Part shown: piece by piece, positions 52,190 through 61,108 of the stretch
Position numbering within the stretch: position 1 is the first letter of the stretch
Layout: each line of letters starts with the position of its first letter
Assembly: GCA_023143455.1 (NCBI GenBank)
Contig: JAGLHT010000012.1
Location: 1 to 62,248 of the forward strand
Source: Desulfobacterales bacterium
GTDB taxonomy: Bacteria; Desulfobacterota; Desulfobacteria; Desulfobacterales; Desulfobacteraceae
Reading direction: 5' to 3'
DNA length: 62,248 bases
Position numbers and translations under genes: made by a program
The notes under the pieces: generated by a model
Databases searched by the model: none
The model's input: the letters and a program-made list of their open reading frames with translations, nothing else
Told to the model about the DNA's origin: nothing

Positions 52190-54566
52190 AACAGACTCGT
52201 TAAATGTGTTTCTTGAGTCCAAATCCACAATTCTATGGGGAATTCTCATTGTTGTGACATTGGTCTTTACACTGGTGTTCTACCCTGGTGAAGACAAATT
52301 AACCTTATCGTATGAAATTGGTGACATTGCAAGCCGGGATATAAAAGCACCAAAAGATTTTTTTATTGAGGATAAAGAGGCCACAGAGCAAAAAATCATT
52401 AATACAAAGGACTTAGTAAAAATAGTATATGACTTTGATTCAAACCTCAGGGATGAAATAGTAGAAGGAATTCAAAAAAGTTTTGACTCTTTGAGGGAAT
52501 TAATTAAAGAAAATAGCGCTGGCAAATCTGATGCACCTCTTCCTCCATTTGAAATAATACTAAAAGAAAAACAGAACTTTGAAAAACACCTTGGAATAAC
52601 CATAAGTAATGGTGCTTTTAAAATTTTATATAATAATAGATTCTCAAAAAATATTGCTGGAAAAATTACTATTATAATATCTGAAATACTCAGCACCGGA
52701 GTAGTAGCAAACAAAGAACTATTATTAAAGGAACAAGATAAAGGCATTATTCTCAGGACAATCAGCTCTTCTGAAGAAAGCCTGGTGACAAAGCTTAAGG
52801 GCATTTATGGCATTGAACAGGCCCAGACAATGGTTAGAATTGTTGGGGACCCGCTTTTGAAAAACATGAATTATAACCTGAGCATTTGCATTGTAGACTT
52901 ATCTCAACTACTTATTCGACCGAATATCACCATAAATACAAATGAAACAAAAAATAGAATTGAAAAAGCTGTATCTGAAATAAAACCTGTATTATATAAA
53001 ATAAAAGCTGGCGAGATGATCTTAAGAGAGGGTGAGAGAGTCAGCGAGATCAAGCTTGTTAAACTTAAAACCTTAAAAAGTCAAATTAAAGATAATAACA
53101 GGTTTAGAAAAAGCATAGGGATGGCCCTTGTTACCTTTCTCTGCCTGCTTGTTGTTTACATACTCTTTCTCAAAGATCATATGAAACTTCAAAATAATCA
53201 CAGCAAAAACATGCTTTTTATTGCATCGATGCTTTTTATCTTCCTGTTAATTGCAAAACTTTCAATCCCCATGGCAAATCTCTCAATACCAATTGCAAAA
53301 TCGGCAAGCACGGGGCTATCTCAGGACATGTCTTCTGTATCAATATTTATGGGAATTCCGCTTCCAGCCGGGGCAATGACCATATGCTTTTTTCTAGGAT
53401 TTGAAGTTGCATTATTTTTTGCCATAGCCCTATCTATTCTAACAGCTCTGCTCTTTTCAAGCAGCCTGCAAGTCTTTATTTTCTTTTTTCTATCATCTGT
53501 AATTGGAGCATACTGGATAAAAGAATGTAATGAGAGAAAAGATTTTATAGTCGGTGGTTTTAAACTTGCTGTATTTAACGTGTTTATTATATTTGCACTC
53601 AGCATTTATTCTTCTGCCCGCCCGGATGTGATTATAATACTAAAAGAGATTGCCCTTGCATTTTCAGGTGGGATTATTGCAGGGATTATTAGTGCTGGCT
53701 TAACTCCTTTAATAGAAATGTTCTTTGGTTATACAACAAAAATAAAACTTTTAGAATTTGCCAACCTTGACCAGCCAATAATGAAAAGACTGATGATAGA
53801 AGCCCCAGGCACATATAACCATAGTGTTATTGTGGCAACTCTTGCTGAAGCTGCAGCATCAGCAATTGGTGCAAATCACCTCAGAACAAAAGTATGCGCA
53901 TATTATCATGATATAGGCAAGCTTGGTCAGCCCCTCTACTTTATTGAAAATCAGGCAAACGGGAAAAACAGACATGACAAAGTTTCACCTAGCATGTCTG
54001 CTCTTATTCTTATTAAGCATGTAAAAAAAGGGGTTGAACTAGCAAAAGAAAACAAACTGAGTGTTGAAGTGATTGATACAATCCAACAGCATCATGGAAC
54101 TACCCTTATTCAATATTTTTATAATAAACATATTCAACTAAAAGGTGAGGACCAGACAAATGAAGCAAATTTCAGGTATCCCGGTCCAAAACCACAAACA
54201 AGGGAAGCAGGAATTGTAATGCTTGCCGATGTTGTTGAAGCTGCAGCAAGAACTTTAGAACGCCCTACTTCGGCGAGAATACAGGGAAAAGTCAAAGACC
54301 TTATTAACAGCATCTTTGCAGATGGACAACTTGATGAATGTGAACTGACCCTGAAAGATTTACACGAAATTGCCAAAAATTTTAACAATATTCTGACAGG
54401 CATATATCATAGTAGAATTGAATATCCTGAAAAAACAAAGGAAAATCAAAAAGAAAAAAATGGAAAACCAAAAGATACTAATAAACAACAAACAAAACCT
54501 GAAGAAGCTGCCAAAGGACAGAATCAGCAAAAAGATAGCACAGATCTTAAACGCCTTGGGATATAA
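52158..54566 (+). CDS. 7TM-HD phosphodiesterase (PgpH/YqfF family)
   Basis: An 802-aa membrane protein. TM1 (about 21-40) is followed by a large extracytoplasmic 7TMR-HDED domain (to about 310), a seven-helix membrane block (about 318-510), and a cytoplasmic HD domain with HDIGKLGQP metal motif (about 588-596) and a C-terminal Lys/Gln-rich tail. In Firmicutes this family degrades cyclic di-AMP; whether that holds here is inferred. Its ATG overlaps phoH by 32 bp, and its end overlaps ybeY. Confidence 0.88.
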   Translation: MNKKILQKINKTDSLNVFLESKSTILWGILIVVTLVFTLVFYPGEDKLTLSYEIGDIASRDIKAPKDFFIEDKEATEQKIINTKDLVKIVYDFDSNLRDEIVEGIQKSFDSLRELIKENSAGKSDAPLPPFEIILKEKQNFEKHLGITISNGAFKILYNNRFSKNIAGKITIIISEILSTGVVANKELLLKEQDKGIILRTISSSEESLVTKLKGIYGIEQAQTMVRIVGDPLLKNMNYNLSICIVDLSQLLIRPNITINTNETKNRIEKAVSEIKPVLYKIKAGEMILREGERVSEIKLVKLKTLKSQIKDNNRFRKSIGMALVTFLCLLVVYILFLKDHMKLQNNHSKNMLFIASMLFIFLLIAKLSIPMANLSIPIAKSASTGLSQDMSSVSIFMGIPLPAGAMTICFFLGFEVALFFAIALSILTALLFSSSLQVFIFFFLSSVIGAYWIKECNERKDFIVGGFKLAVFNVFIIFALSIYSSARPDVIIILKEIALAFSGGIIAGIISAGLTPLIEMFFGYTTKIKLLEFANLDQPIMKRLMIEAPGTYNHSVIVATLAEAAASAIGANHLRTKVCAYYHDIGKLGQPLYFIENQANGKNRHDKVSPSMSALILIKHVKKGVELAKENKLSVEVIDTIQQHHGTTLIQYFYNKHIQLKGEDQTNEANFRYPGPKPQTREAGIVMLADVVEAAARTLERPTSARIQGKVKDLINSIFADGQLDECELTLKDLHEIAKNFNNILTGIYHSRIEYPEKTKENQKEKNGKPKDTNKQQTKPEEAAKGQNQQKDSTDLKRLGI

Positions 54567-54948
54567 CGACCATGAAATCTCTATTTTATTTACTGATAAT
54601 ACTGAAATTGAAAAATTAAATAATACTTTCCGTGGCTATCAAAAACCAACCAATGTGCTTTCCTTTCCCATGCTTGAAATTAGTGATGATAATAATAAAG
54701 ACACAAAAATACTCCCTGGAACAAAACTTCTTGGTGATGTGGTAATATCTGTTGAAACGGCTATTTTCGAGGCAGATCAAGCAAAAATTACTCTGGAACA
54801 AAGAATATCTCAACTCCTTATTCATGGCATACTTCATTTAATTGGATATGATCATGAGAAAGGAGAAGACCATTTTATAAAAATGGAAGCAAAAAGCCTT
54901 GAACTTTTAAAATTAATTGAAGACGATACAAACTTACATGCATTTTAA
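54460..54948 (+). CDS. ybeY: Endoribonuclease YbeY
   Basis: A 162-aa zinc endoribonuclease for 16S rRNA maturation and ribosome quality control. The zinc motif HGILHLIGYDHEK lies at about residues 125-137, and RGYQKPTNVLSFP near 60 is diagnostic. ATG 54460 places the start at MENQKIL; an upstream start at 54418 would overlap further. Even so it overlaps pgpH by 107 bp, unusually long, because the Lys/Gln-rich tail of PgpH is read in another frame. Confidence 0.9.
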   Translation: MENQKILINNKQNLKKLPKDRISKKIAQILNALGYNDHEISILFTDNTEIEKLNNTFRGYQKPTNVLSFPMLEISDDNNKDTKILPGTKLLGDVVISVETAIFEADQAKITLEQRISQLLIHGILHLIGYDHEKGEDHFIKMEAKSLELLKLIEDDTNLHAF

Positions 54949-54977
54949 AAAAATGTACTTTAAAAGGAGATTTTATA

Positions 54978-55697
54978 ATGGCACACCTTGCAGTAAATGT
55001 TGATCACGTTGCAACTTTAAGAGAAGCCCGGGGGGCCAAATATCCTGAACCAATAGCAGCTGCTATTGCAGCAGAGACAGCTGGAGCTGATGGAATTGTA
55101 GTACATTTAAGAGAAGACAGACGTCATATTCAAACAAGAGATGTAAGATTGTTAAAACAAGTCGTACGAACAAAACTTATCCTGGAAATGGCTGCTACAA
55201 CTGGAATGCTTGGTATTGCCCTTGATATTAAACCAGATGTTGTAACGCTTGTGCCTGAAAAACGTGAAGAGCTCACAACAGAAGGTGGACTTGATATTAT
55301 TACTCATCAGGACAACATCAAAGAAGCTGTTGCAACGCTTAAAAACAATGGTATTGATGTATGTATATTTATTGACCCTGATCTGGATCAAATCAAAATT
55401 GCTCATAAAATCAACGCCGACATGATTGAAATACATACGGGTGCATTTTGTGATGCAACCTCAGACAGCATAAAAAAAGCTGAATTTTCACGCATTGTTG
55501 ATGCTGCCAAAATTGGAAGCAAACTCAAGCTTGGTGTAAATGCCGGGCATGGAATCTGTTATAATTCAATCAAAGCATTTAAAGGATTGAATGAAATCAG
55601 TGAATTCAGTATTGGACACAGTATTGTCTCCCGCGCAGTCATGACAGGTATGGAACAAGCTGTAAAAGATATGGTGCAATTGATAAAAGAACTATAA
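54978..55697 (+). CDS. pdxJ: Pyridoxine 5'-phosphate synthase
   Basis: A 239-aa TIM-barrel enzyme that makes pyridoxine 5'-phosphate from 1-amino-acetone 3-phosphate and deoxyxylulose 5-phosphate. Signature stretches: LAVNVDHVATLREARG (about 3-18), HLREDRRHI (about 44), VTLVPEKREELTTEGGLD (about 92-109), ADMIEIHTG and LGVNAGHGI (catalytic His and loop). AAGGAG lies before the ATG. All catalytic segments are intact. Confidence 0.96.
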   Translation: MAHLAVNVDHVATLREARGAKYPEPIAAAIAAETAGADGIVVHLREDRRHIQTRDVRLLKQVVRTKLILEMAATTGMLGIALDIKPDVVTLVPEKREELTTEGGLDIITHQDNIKEAVATLKNNGIDVCIFIDPDLDQIKIAHKINADMIEIHTGAFCDATSDSIKKAEFSRIVDAAKIGSKLKLGVNAGHGICYNSIKAFKGLNEISEFSIGHSIVSRAVMTGMEQAVKDMVQLIKEL

Positions 55698-55745
55698 AGT
55701 AAGAATAATGTATTAAGTGCCTCGCCAAAACAAAAAATACGGAAA

Positions 55746-56291
55746 ATGAAAATAAGAAAAGCCACAGAATCAGATTTAAAAGATGTACTATATGTTGAAA
55801 CGCAAGCATTTGGCAATGAACACGGTCCCGAGATTGCAAAGCTTGTAAATGGATTGTTAGGTGACCCTACAGCAATGCCCTTGTTGTCTCTTCTTGCTTT
55901 TGACGATAAGCAGGCAATTGGGCATATCCTGTTCACAAAAGCTTATATCACAGGTTCTGAAGAATCAATATCAGCTTCAATACTTGCACCGCTTGCAGTT
56001 CTTCCTGATTCACAACGTCAAGGTATTGGTGGCCAGCTCATTGAAGAGGGAATGAGACTATTGTCAGAATCAGGGGTTGAAGTGGTGTTTGTACTTGGAC
56101 ATCCTGACTACTATCCGTCCTTTGGATTCAAACCAGCAGGTGCCCTCGGATTTGAAGCATCCCACCCGATTCCTGATGAACACGCTGATGCATGGATGGT
56201 TAATGAACTTCGTCCCGGTGTGATTGGTAGCACAAGCGGCAAGATAATATGCGCAGACGTGCTGAATAAACCTGAAAATTGGTGTGAATAA
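55746..56291 (+). CDS. GNAT-family N-acetyltransferase
   Basis: A 181-aa acetyltransferase. The acetyl-CoA pyrophosphate loop is in DSQRQGIGGQLIEEG (about 92-106), preceded by a core strand with ASILAPLAVLP and followed by VFVLGHPDYYPSFGF. The yhbS-like subfamily is the best fit. The substrate is unknown. It is the last intact gene before a decayed segment. Confidence 0.87.
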   Translation: MKIRKATESDLKDVLYVETQAFGNEHGPEIAKLVNGLLGDPTAMPLLSLLAFDDKQAIGHILFTKAYITGSEESISASILAPLAVLPDSQRQGIGGQLIEEGMRLLSESGVEVVFVLGHPDYYPSFGFKPAGALGFEASHPIPDEHADAWMVNELRPGVIGSTSGKIICADVLNKPENWCE

Positions 56292-56300
56292 ATAAATATA

Positions 56301-56718
56301 ATGAGGCTTTGTAAGAAATACGATTTCAATGGGATTAAAGGATTTAAACTGGGTTAGTCCTTCGTTGGTCTGCCTTTGATGACCACTTATTGCTATGTGC
56401 TCGGAGATCTGATGATAGATACCGGGCAGTCCCATATGCAAAAAGAAGTACTTGAAATTGAATTTTGATACTCTGCTTTGTAGTCATTATCCAAAACTAA
56501 ATAATGGAAAAAATAGAATAAAAAGTAAGCTTACGTTTTCAGAAGAATTGGACGGTAACATAATCAGGTTTTGTAAAAAAGGATATTCAGAAAAACAAAT
56601 ATTCAGGGCTCTGAAACTAAAAGAAAATTATTTAACCAAATGTTTTTGCTTTGGAAATGTCAGCATGATAAATGGTGTGAAATCGGTTGTTCGGCACTAT
56701 AGCGCGAATAAATGCTAA
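56301..56718 (+). pseudogene. MBL-fold hydrolase remnant with stop, frameshift and internal deletion
   Basis: From ATG 56301 a reading frame gives KKYDFNGIKGFKLG, an amber stop (TAG), then SFVGLPLMTTYCYVLGDLMI followed by DTGQSHMQKEVLE, the N-terminal beta-sandwich of an MBL-fold hydrolase, ending at 56468. A second frame, open from about 56452, continues with LLCSHYP and then FRALKLKEN, which looks like the C-terminal region of such a protein, ending at 56718. The zinc-binding middle is missing. The joining of both parts into one original gene is inference, the two pieces are seen. Confidence 0.6.
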
Positions 56719-56728
56719 AGGAGAAAAT

Positions 56729-56815
56729 ATGCATATTGAAACAAAATGTATTCATTCGGGCAAAAGTATAGATACAATAACTAAAAGACATTCAGGTTTT
56801 CATAAATTTGTATAA
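56729..56815 (+). pseudogene. Truncated N-terminus of a Cys/Met-metabolism PLP lyase
   Basis: An ATG at 56729, preceded by a good AAAGGAG, opens a 28-codon frame reading MHIETKCIHSGKSIDTIT. This matches the N-terminus of cystathionine gamma-synthase / O-acetylhomoserine sulfhydrylase type enzymes (family pattern ETKAIHAG..D..T). The frame then departs from the family and stops at 56815; the rest of the gene is gone. Confidence 0.55.
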
Positions 56816-56850
56816 CTTGGTGTTTATTAAACTATTATGAAAGGTTGATT

Positions 56851-58296
56851 ATGAAAAAACTTTTATTCTTATCCATTACCGTTTCAATGTTGTTGCTAAA
56901 TTCATGTATCCTTTCAATTGTCAAACCGGATAGGATCTCTGATAAAAAAATCAGCCTTTCTCCTTCGGTTGTTAAAAATTTTACAGACGATTATCAAAAT
57001 CTTCCGTATCCTTTATACTTTGCTGTTTCTGAAAATGGAAGATATTCAGTATCCTGGCGATGCAATTATAGTGAATGTAACAAGGTGGGAGCCTATGAAA
57101 GAGTTTTAAAATATTGTGACAAGATTGGATTGGATGGGAAATGCAAAATATATTATCAAGGGAAAAAACAACTATACAATTTCCCCATGGTAACAGAGGA
57201 AACACTTGGCACAAATATAGTTTTCCCGTCAAAAAGTATTTCATATGGGCATCAAAAAGCAAAAGGCATCATTTTTTATTTCCCTGGTTATTCAGGTAGC
57301 CTTTGGCCGCCTGCATTAAATAATGAACAACTCCCCAAATATGTTAAAACAATGAACAAAAATGGATTTGATATTGCAAAAGTAAACATCCCTTTTTACA
57401 ATAGGTCTCCTCTTATGATACCGGATATTGCAATATTTATTTCAGAATTATTCAACGAGTACAAAACAATGGGTTATAAAAAAATTGTTTTTGCTGGACA
57501 GTCAAGAGGTGCATGGTCAATCCTATATGCATCCCGCCATATTGACAGCCCTAATGTTTACTATATATTAGCAGCTCCAGCAGCACATGGGAAAAAAGAA
57601 AAATCCCAAAATTTCAAAAACCAGAACCCCGAGTTTAAAACTCTTATCAATTCAGTAAAAAAAGGCAACTTAGCCTTTTTCTTTTTCCAAAACGATCCCT
57701 TTGATGCTGGGAAAAAGGCTGAGATCATAACAGATAATATCTCTTCAAACGCCATTACCATGATTATTGACGCCCCTATCAACCACACCGGACATGGCTC
57801 GGCATGGTCCCATTTATTTGATATAACCTATACCCAAAATTTGATAAATTTTATTCAAGGGGAAACAATCATAAACACTGAAAAAACACCAAATTTAAAA
57901 AACTGGGAAGAAATAACTACAAACCAACATGTAATAGACAGTGGGGCAAAAGAAATAACCGGGAAAAAGCTCAAAGAGCTACTGGACGAATCTACAATCT
58001 TTAACCCAAAAGATGACTATAACAAATATGGATGTTACATAAAAAACTCTCCTTCTCAAAAAAATAACCTTAAAACTGAAATACAATTTCCCGGGAGCTA
58101 TTTAAGAGGTAACTCCTATAACACAACTTGTCATATTAAAAACGACATCTTCAAAATATTCAGAAAAGATATAAATAGCTGGGAAAATTACAAAGTTTTT
58201 CAATATAATGCTGACATTTACTTCAGGGTAAGGGATGAAGATCTGAGAGCATACCCTTTTAAAGTGAAAAAAGGGTATTTTTTCAGCAAAAATTAA
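56851..58296 (+). CDS. Lipoprotein alpha/beta hydrolase
   Basis: A 481-aa exported lipoprotein (signal with LLLNSC lipobox, Cys19). The hydrolase core (about 140-335) has an oxyanion-type strand IIFYFPGYSG, the nucleophile elbow GQSRGAW (Ser near 219), an acid candidate in QNDPFD and a His in HTGHGS. The N- and C-terminal parts are not recognised. The substrate is unknown. The start is ATG 56851, preceded by AAAGG. Confidence 0.7.
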   Translation: MKKLLFLSITVSMLLLNSCILSIVKPDRISDKKISLSPSVVKNFTDDYQNLPYPLYFAVSENGRYSVSWRCNYSECNKVGAYERVLKYCDKIGLDGKCKIYYQGKKQLYNFPMVTEETLGTNIVFPSKSISYGHQKAKGIIFYFPGYSGSLWPPALNNEQLPKYVKTMNKNGFDIAKVNIPFYNRSPLMIPDIAIFISELFNEYKTMGYKKIVFAGQSRGAWSILYASRHIDSPNVYYILAAPAAHGKKEKSQNFKNQNPEFKTLINSVKKGNLAFFFFQNDPFDAGKKAEIITDNISSNAITMIIDAPINHTGHGSAWSHLFDITYTQNLINFIQGETIINTEKTPNLKNWEEITTNQHVIDSGAKEITGKKLKELLDESTIFNPKDDYNKYGCYIKNSPSQKNNLKTEIQFPGSYLRGNSYNTTCHIKNDIFKIFRKDINSWENYKVFQYNADIYFRVRDEDLRAYPFKVKKGYFFSKN

Positions 58297-58339
58297 CAAC
58301 CTTCGCAGATTGCTAATATAATCAATGATACCAAGGCTA

Positions 58340-58702
58340 CTAAGACATAACATAAAGCAGTAAAAGATCAGAATCATCTGAAGTATCAATCTGTTTAAAT
58401 GCTTCTATTGTTTCAACCTTGCCATTTATTTTCACAGATTCGCAGGCTTTTAAAAAATTTTCTGGTTGGCTAGAAAAAAAATCTGATAGTTCCTTTTTTG
58501 AAACTAACATACCTGATTTAAGAAATGCTGGTCCCAATTCCTTAAGAACCAGATTAAAAAATTTTATAGTAATGATACCGTTTTGACTCTTACTTTTCTT
58601 AATTTCTTTTTTGACACCTTTTTCCAGGAACCAAAAAAACGCTGGTACCATATTTTGGCTAATAGATATATGAATAGTTTTAAGGTTATTATTTTGTCGC
58701 AC
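58340..58702 (-). CDS. Hypothetical protein with GTG start, possible frameshift
   Basis: A 120-aa soluble protein with no recognised family; it shows an alternating strand/helix pattern (ITIKFFNLVLKELG, then a C-terminal DLLLLYVM). It begins with GTG 58702. GAGGAG lies 11 bases upstream, but sits 7 bases from an ATG at 58706 in another frame that codes only MSATK before a stop. Either the GTG is real or a frameshift has broken the true start. It is convergent with the hydrolase. Confidence 0.5.
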   Translation of the reverse strand: MRQNNNLKTIHISISQNMVPAFFWFLEKGVKKEIKKSKSQNGIITIKFFNLVLKELGPAFLKSGMLVSKKELSDFFSSQPENFLKACESVKINGKVETIEAFKQIDTSDDSDLLLLYVMS

Positions 58703-58740
58703 TCATAAACAATCTCCTCTTGTCAGGCAATCGGGCTTTA

Positions 58741-59442
58741 TTATATAAGTTTATACCGATATCCGATCCCGTGAACAGTGGTAATAACCTTAGGATCTGC
58801 CGGGTGTTCTTCTATTTTTTTTCTAAGTTGTGCAATGTGTTGATCCAAAGTTCGAGTGGTGCCAGAATAATCAATGCCCCAAACCTTATCTAATAGAACA
58901 TCCCTTGACAATACTTCATCGGGGTGATCATGAAAAACTTTAATCAATTTTACCTCCCGCTCTGACAGATCAAATTCAACATCATTCCTAAAAAGCTTAT
59001 ACTGCTTGAAATCAATAGCATGCCCACCAAAAAACTCAGGATCTTTAGCAGTCGAACCTACCTGTAGAGATAGGGATGATCTTCTGAGAACAGCTGAGAT
59101 TCTGGCAAGCAGTTCATGAATCCCAAAGGGCTTGGTAATATAGTCATCTGCACCAAGCTCAAGTCCGATAACTTTGTCAATTTCCTCACCTTTTGCAGTC
59201 AACATGATAACTGGTGTTTGTTTATTTTTTACACGTATCTCACGAAGAACATCATACCCGTTTTTGCCTGGCATCATGATATCTAAAAGCAAAAGATCAA
59301 TATCATACATTTCAAACGACTTAATAGCTGCAAGACCATCTTGCGCCTCTAAAACTTGATAGCCTTCGCTTTCAAGCGTATCAACGAGACCCATACGTAT
59401 ATCAGGATCATCTTCAACAACAAGAATTCTATTGGGATTCAT
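58741..59442 (-). CDS. OmpR/PhoB-family response regulator
   Basis: A 233-aa regulator. The receiver domain has VVEDDPD at the N-terminus, phosphoacceptor Asp in LLLLDIMMPG (about 51) and Lys in TKPFG. A winged-helix DNA-binding domain occupies about 140-230 (SREVKLIKVF-like region and RTLDQHIAQLRKKIEEHP). The ATG at 59442 forms an ATGA overlap with the stop of nothing downstream but with the kinase gene's TGA, so kinase and regulator are coupled. Confidence 0.93.
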   Translation of the reverse strand: MNPNRILVVEDDPDIRMGLVDTLESEGYQVLEAQDGLAAIKSFEMYDIDLLLLDIMMPGKNGYDVLREIRVKNKQTPVIMLTAKGEEIDKVIGLELGADDYITKPFGIHELLARISAVLRRSSLSLQVGSTAKDPEFFGGHAIDFKQYKLFRNDVEFDLSEREVKLIKVFHDHPDEVLSRDVLLDKVWGIDYSGTTRTLDQHIAQLRKKIEEHPADPKVITTVHGIGYRYKLI

Positions 59443-61091
59443 TTTTTTGGTATCCTTGCAATAAAGCAACTTCCACCTTCCGGCACTGGTTCAAATATTA
59501 GATCACCATCAAGATCTCTTAAAATTTGCCTTGCAATACTTAATCCTAAGCCAGAGCCAGGGAAAGTGGATGTTAATGAATTATCAATTCTATAAAATTT
59601 TTCAAAAATTGCCTTTTGGTGTGTTTTTGAAATTCCAGATCCATGATCACTAATTTTCAGTAAAATAAAATCTTTGGAATCATTCTCAAGCTTAAAAGCA
59701 ATAAATTTTCCTTCTCCTGCATATTTCAACGCATTATCAACCATGTTCAACACTACCTGTTCTATAGCATCAGGATCAGAAATGACCATAAAAGAAGATT
59801 CATTGATTTTTGGTTCACCAATATCAGTTTTTATTTCAAACCCTGCTTTTTTTATCCTAATACCATGGGCATCAATTATTATAGCCAGTAATTGGCTTAA
59901 GTCCACAGCTCTTTTATTGTATATTTTTTTACCCTGCTCCAGTTTACCAAAATCCAGTATATTGTTAATCAGCCTTGTTAATCGTTGGCTTTGGGAAACC
60001 ATAACCTCAAGATAATGCTTTGTTTTCTCAATAGATTTACTACGCCCATCCAACATAAGTTCAGCATACATTCTAATGCTTGTCAGAGGGGTTTTTAGTT
60101 CATGGGAAACAGATGATACAAAAGAAGTCTTCTGCATTGCATCTTTCATATGCTTACGGGTTTGAGAAGTCAAAAGCAGGCCTCCGGAAATTATGGCTGC
60201 CATAAAAATAAAAAGAAGTAACACAGATACATATAAAAATCCCTTCCCTTGGGTAAAGCTTTCTCTATCAAGATATATGCATACTTGCCAATGTGGCAAA
60301 AGATTTGACAATGAAACTGCTATATCACAAGCCTGGGCATCCTCTACTGCTGTATCTCCTGACATGTGCATTATTTGTTTTCGACTATTTAAGATAGCAA
60401 AGGAAATACCTTTTTCCTTTATTTGAGGCAAATCTGGAATCAGCCGTGACAAAAGGCTTGCAAGTTCCAACTCAACACCGTAAACAGGCCCGTCCCTTGA
60501 TTTTTTTACCCAGCCCAGTATAAAAAGTTGATCCTGAGCAAACCAGGGAATCCATCCTGATTGAGGTGTAAACATGGTCTGAACATTGCCTTTCTTTATT
60601 GTTTTACCTTTGGCAAGGTCATAAAGGGATTCTTTAGAAGACTGAGAGTCTATGGATAGCTCACTCTCTGCTTTTTGCGAATCTGTATCAAAAGCTTTTC
60701 CAGTTACAAAAATAGAATCAAATCTGGTAATAAACTGTCTTTCTTCAAGAGTTGATGCCATTCCTTTTAAAGGATACTCAAGCAAATTTTGTTTGTCCCA
60801 AATATAAACATTCCTTATTAAAGGGTTTGTTTCTTCCCAAAGCAAAAGAGTAGGTTCCAATTGCTCAGGCTTAATGTCAATAAGTGCCTGTGACAAACTT
60901 TTTTCAACTTCTCTAACTATGATATGAATATTACTTGCAATTATTTCAGCACGTTCAGTAAGTGATGTTATAATAGTGAGGTTGATCCGCTCCTGCTCAT
61001 GGAACAGGAGCTTAAATGCAACCGCACTGATTATAACCGCAGGCACTAATAACAACACCCAAAACAATGTAATAAACCGCCTGCTTTTCAT
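59439..61091 (-). CDS. Membrane sensor histidine kinase
   Basis: About 550 aa. TM1 lies near the N-terminus (FITLFWVLLLVPAVIISAV), a periplasmic sensor part follows to about 285, and TM2 is near 290-310. HisKA has SSVSHELKTPLTSIRMYAE (phosphoacceptor His), HATPase shows NMVDNALKYA, DHGSGI and GSGLGLSI. ATG 61091 has AAAGG 9 bases before it; GTG 61112, overlapping the upstream stop, is an alternative. It is the cognate kinase of the OmpR-type regulator. Confidence 0.92.
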   Translation of the reverse strand: MKSRRFITLFWVLLLVPAVIISAVAFKLLFHEQERINLTIITSLTERAEIIASNIHIIVREVEKSLSQALIDIKPEQLEPTLLLWEETNPLIRNVYIWDKQNLLEYPLKGMASTLEERQFITRFDSIFVTGKAFDTDSQKAESELSIDSQSSKESLYDLAKGKTIKKGNVQTMFTPQSGWIPWFAQDQLFILGWVKKSRDGPVYGVELELASLLSRLIPDLPQIKEKGISFAILNSRKQIMHMSGDTAVEDAQACDIAVSLSNLLPHWQVCIYLDRESFTQGKGFLYVSVLLLFIFMAAIISGGLLLTSQTRKHMKDAMQKTSFVSSVSHELKTPLTSIRMYAELMLDGRSKSIEKTKHYLEVMVSQSQRLTRLINNILDFGKLEQGKKIYNKRAVDLSQLLAIIIDAHGIRIKKAGFEIKTDIGEPKINESSFMVISDPDAIEQVVLNMVDNALKYAGEGKFIAFKLENDSKDFILLKISDHGSGISKTHQKAIFEKFYRIDNSLTSTFPGSGLGLSIARQILRDLDGDLIFEPVPEGGSCFIARIPKK

Positions 61092-61108
61092 AATATAAAA
61101 CCTTTTAA

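Noticed and set aside
56301..56468. Amber codon read as pyrrolysine in the MBL-fold frame
   Set aside because: The frame also ends early and the zinc-binding middle is missing, and no pyl genes are seen, so decay explains it better.
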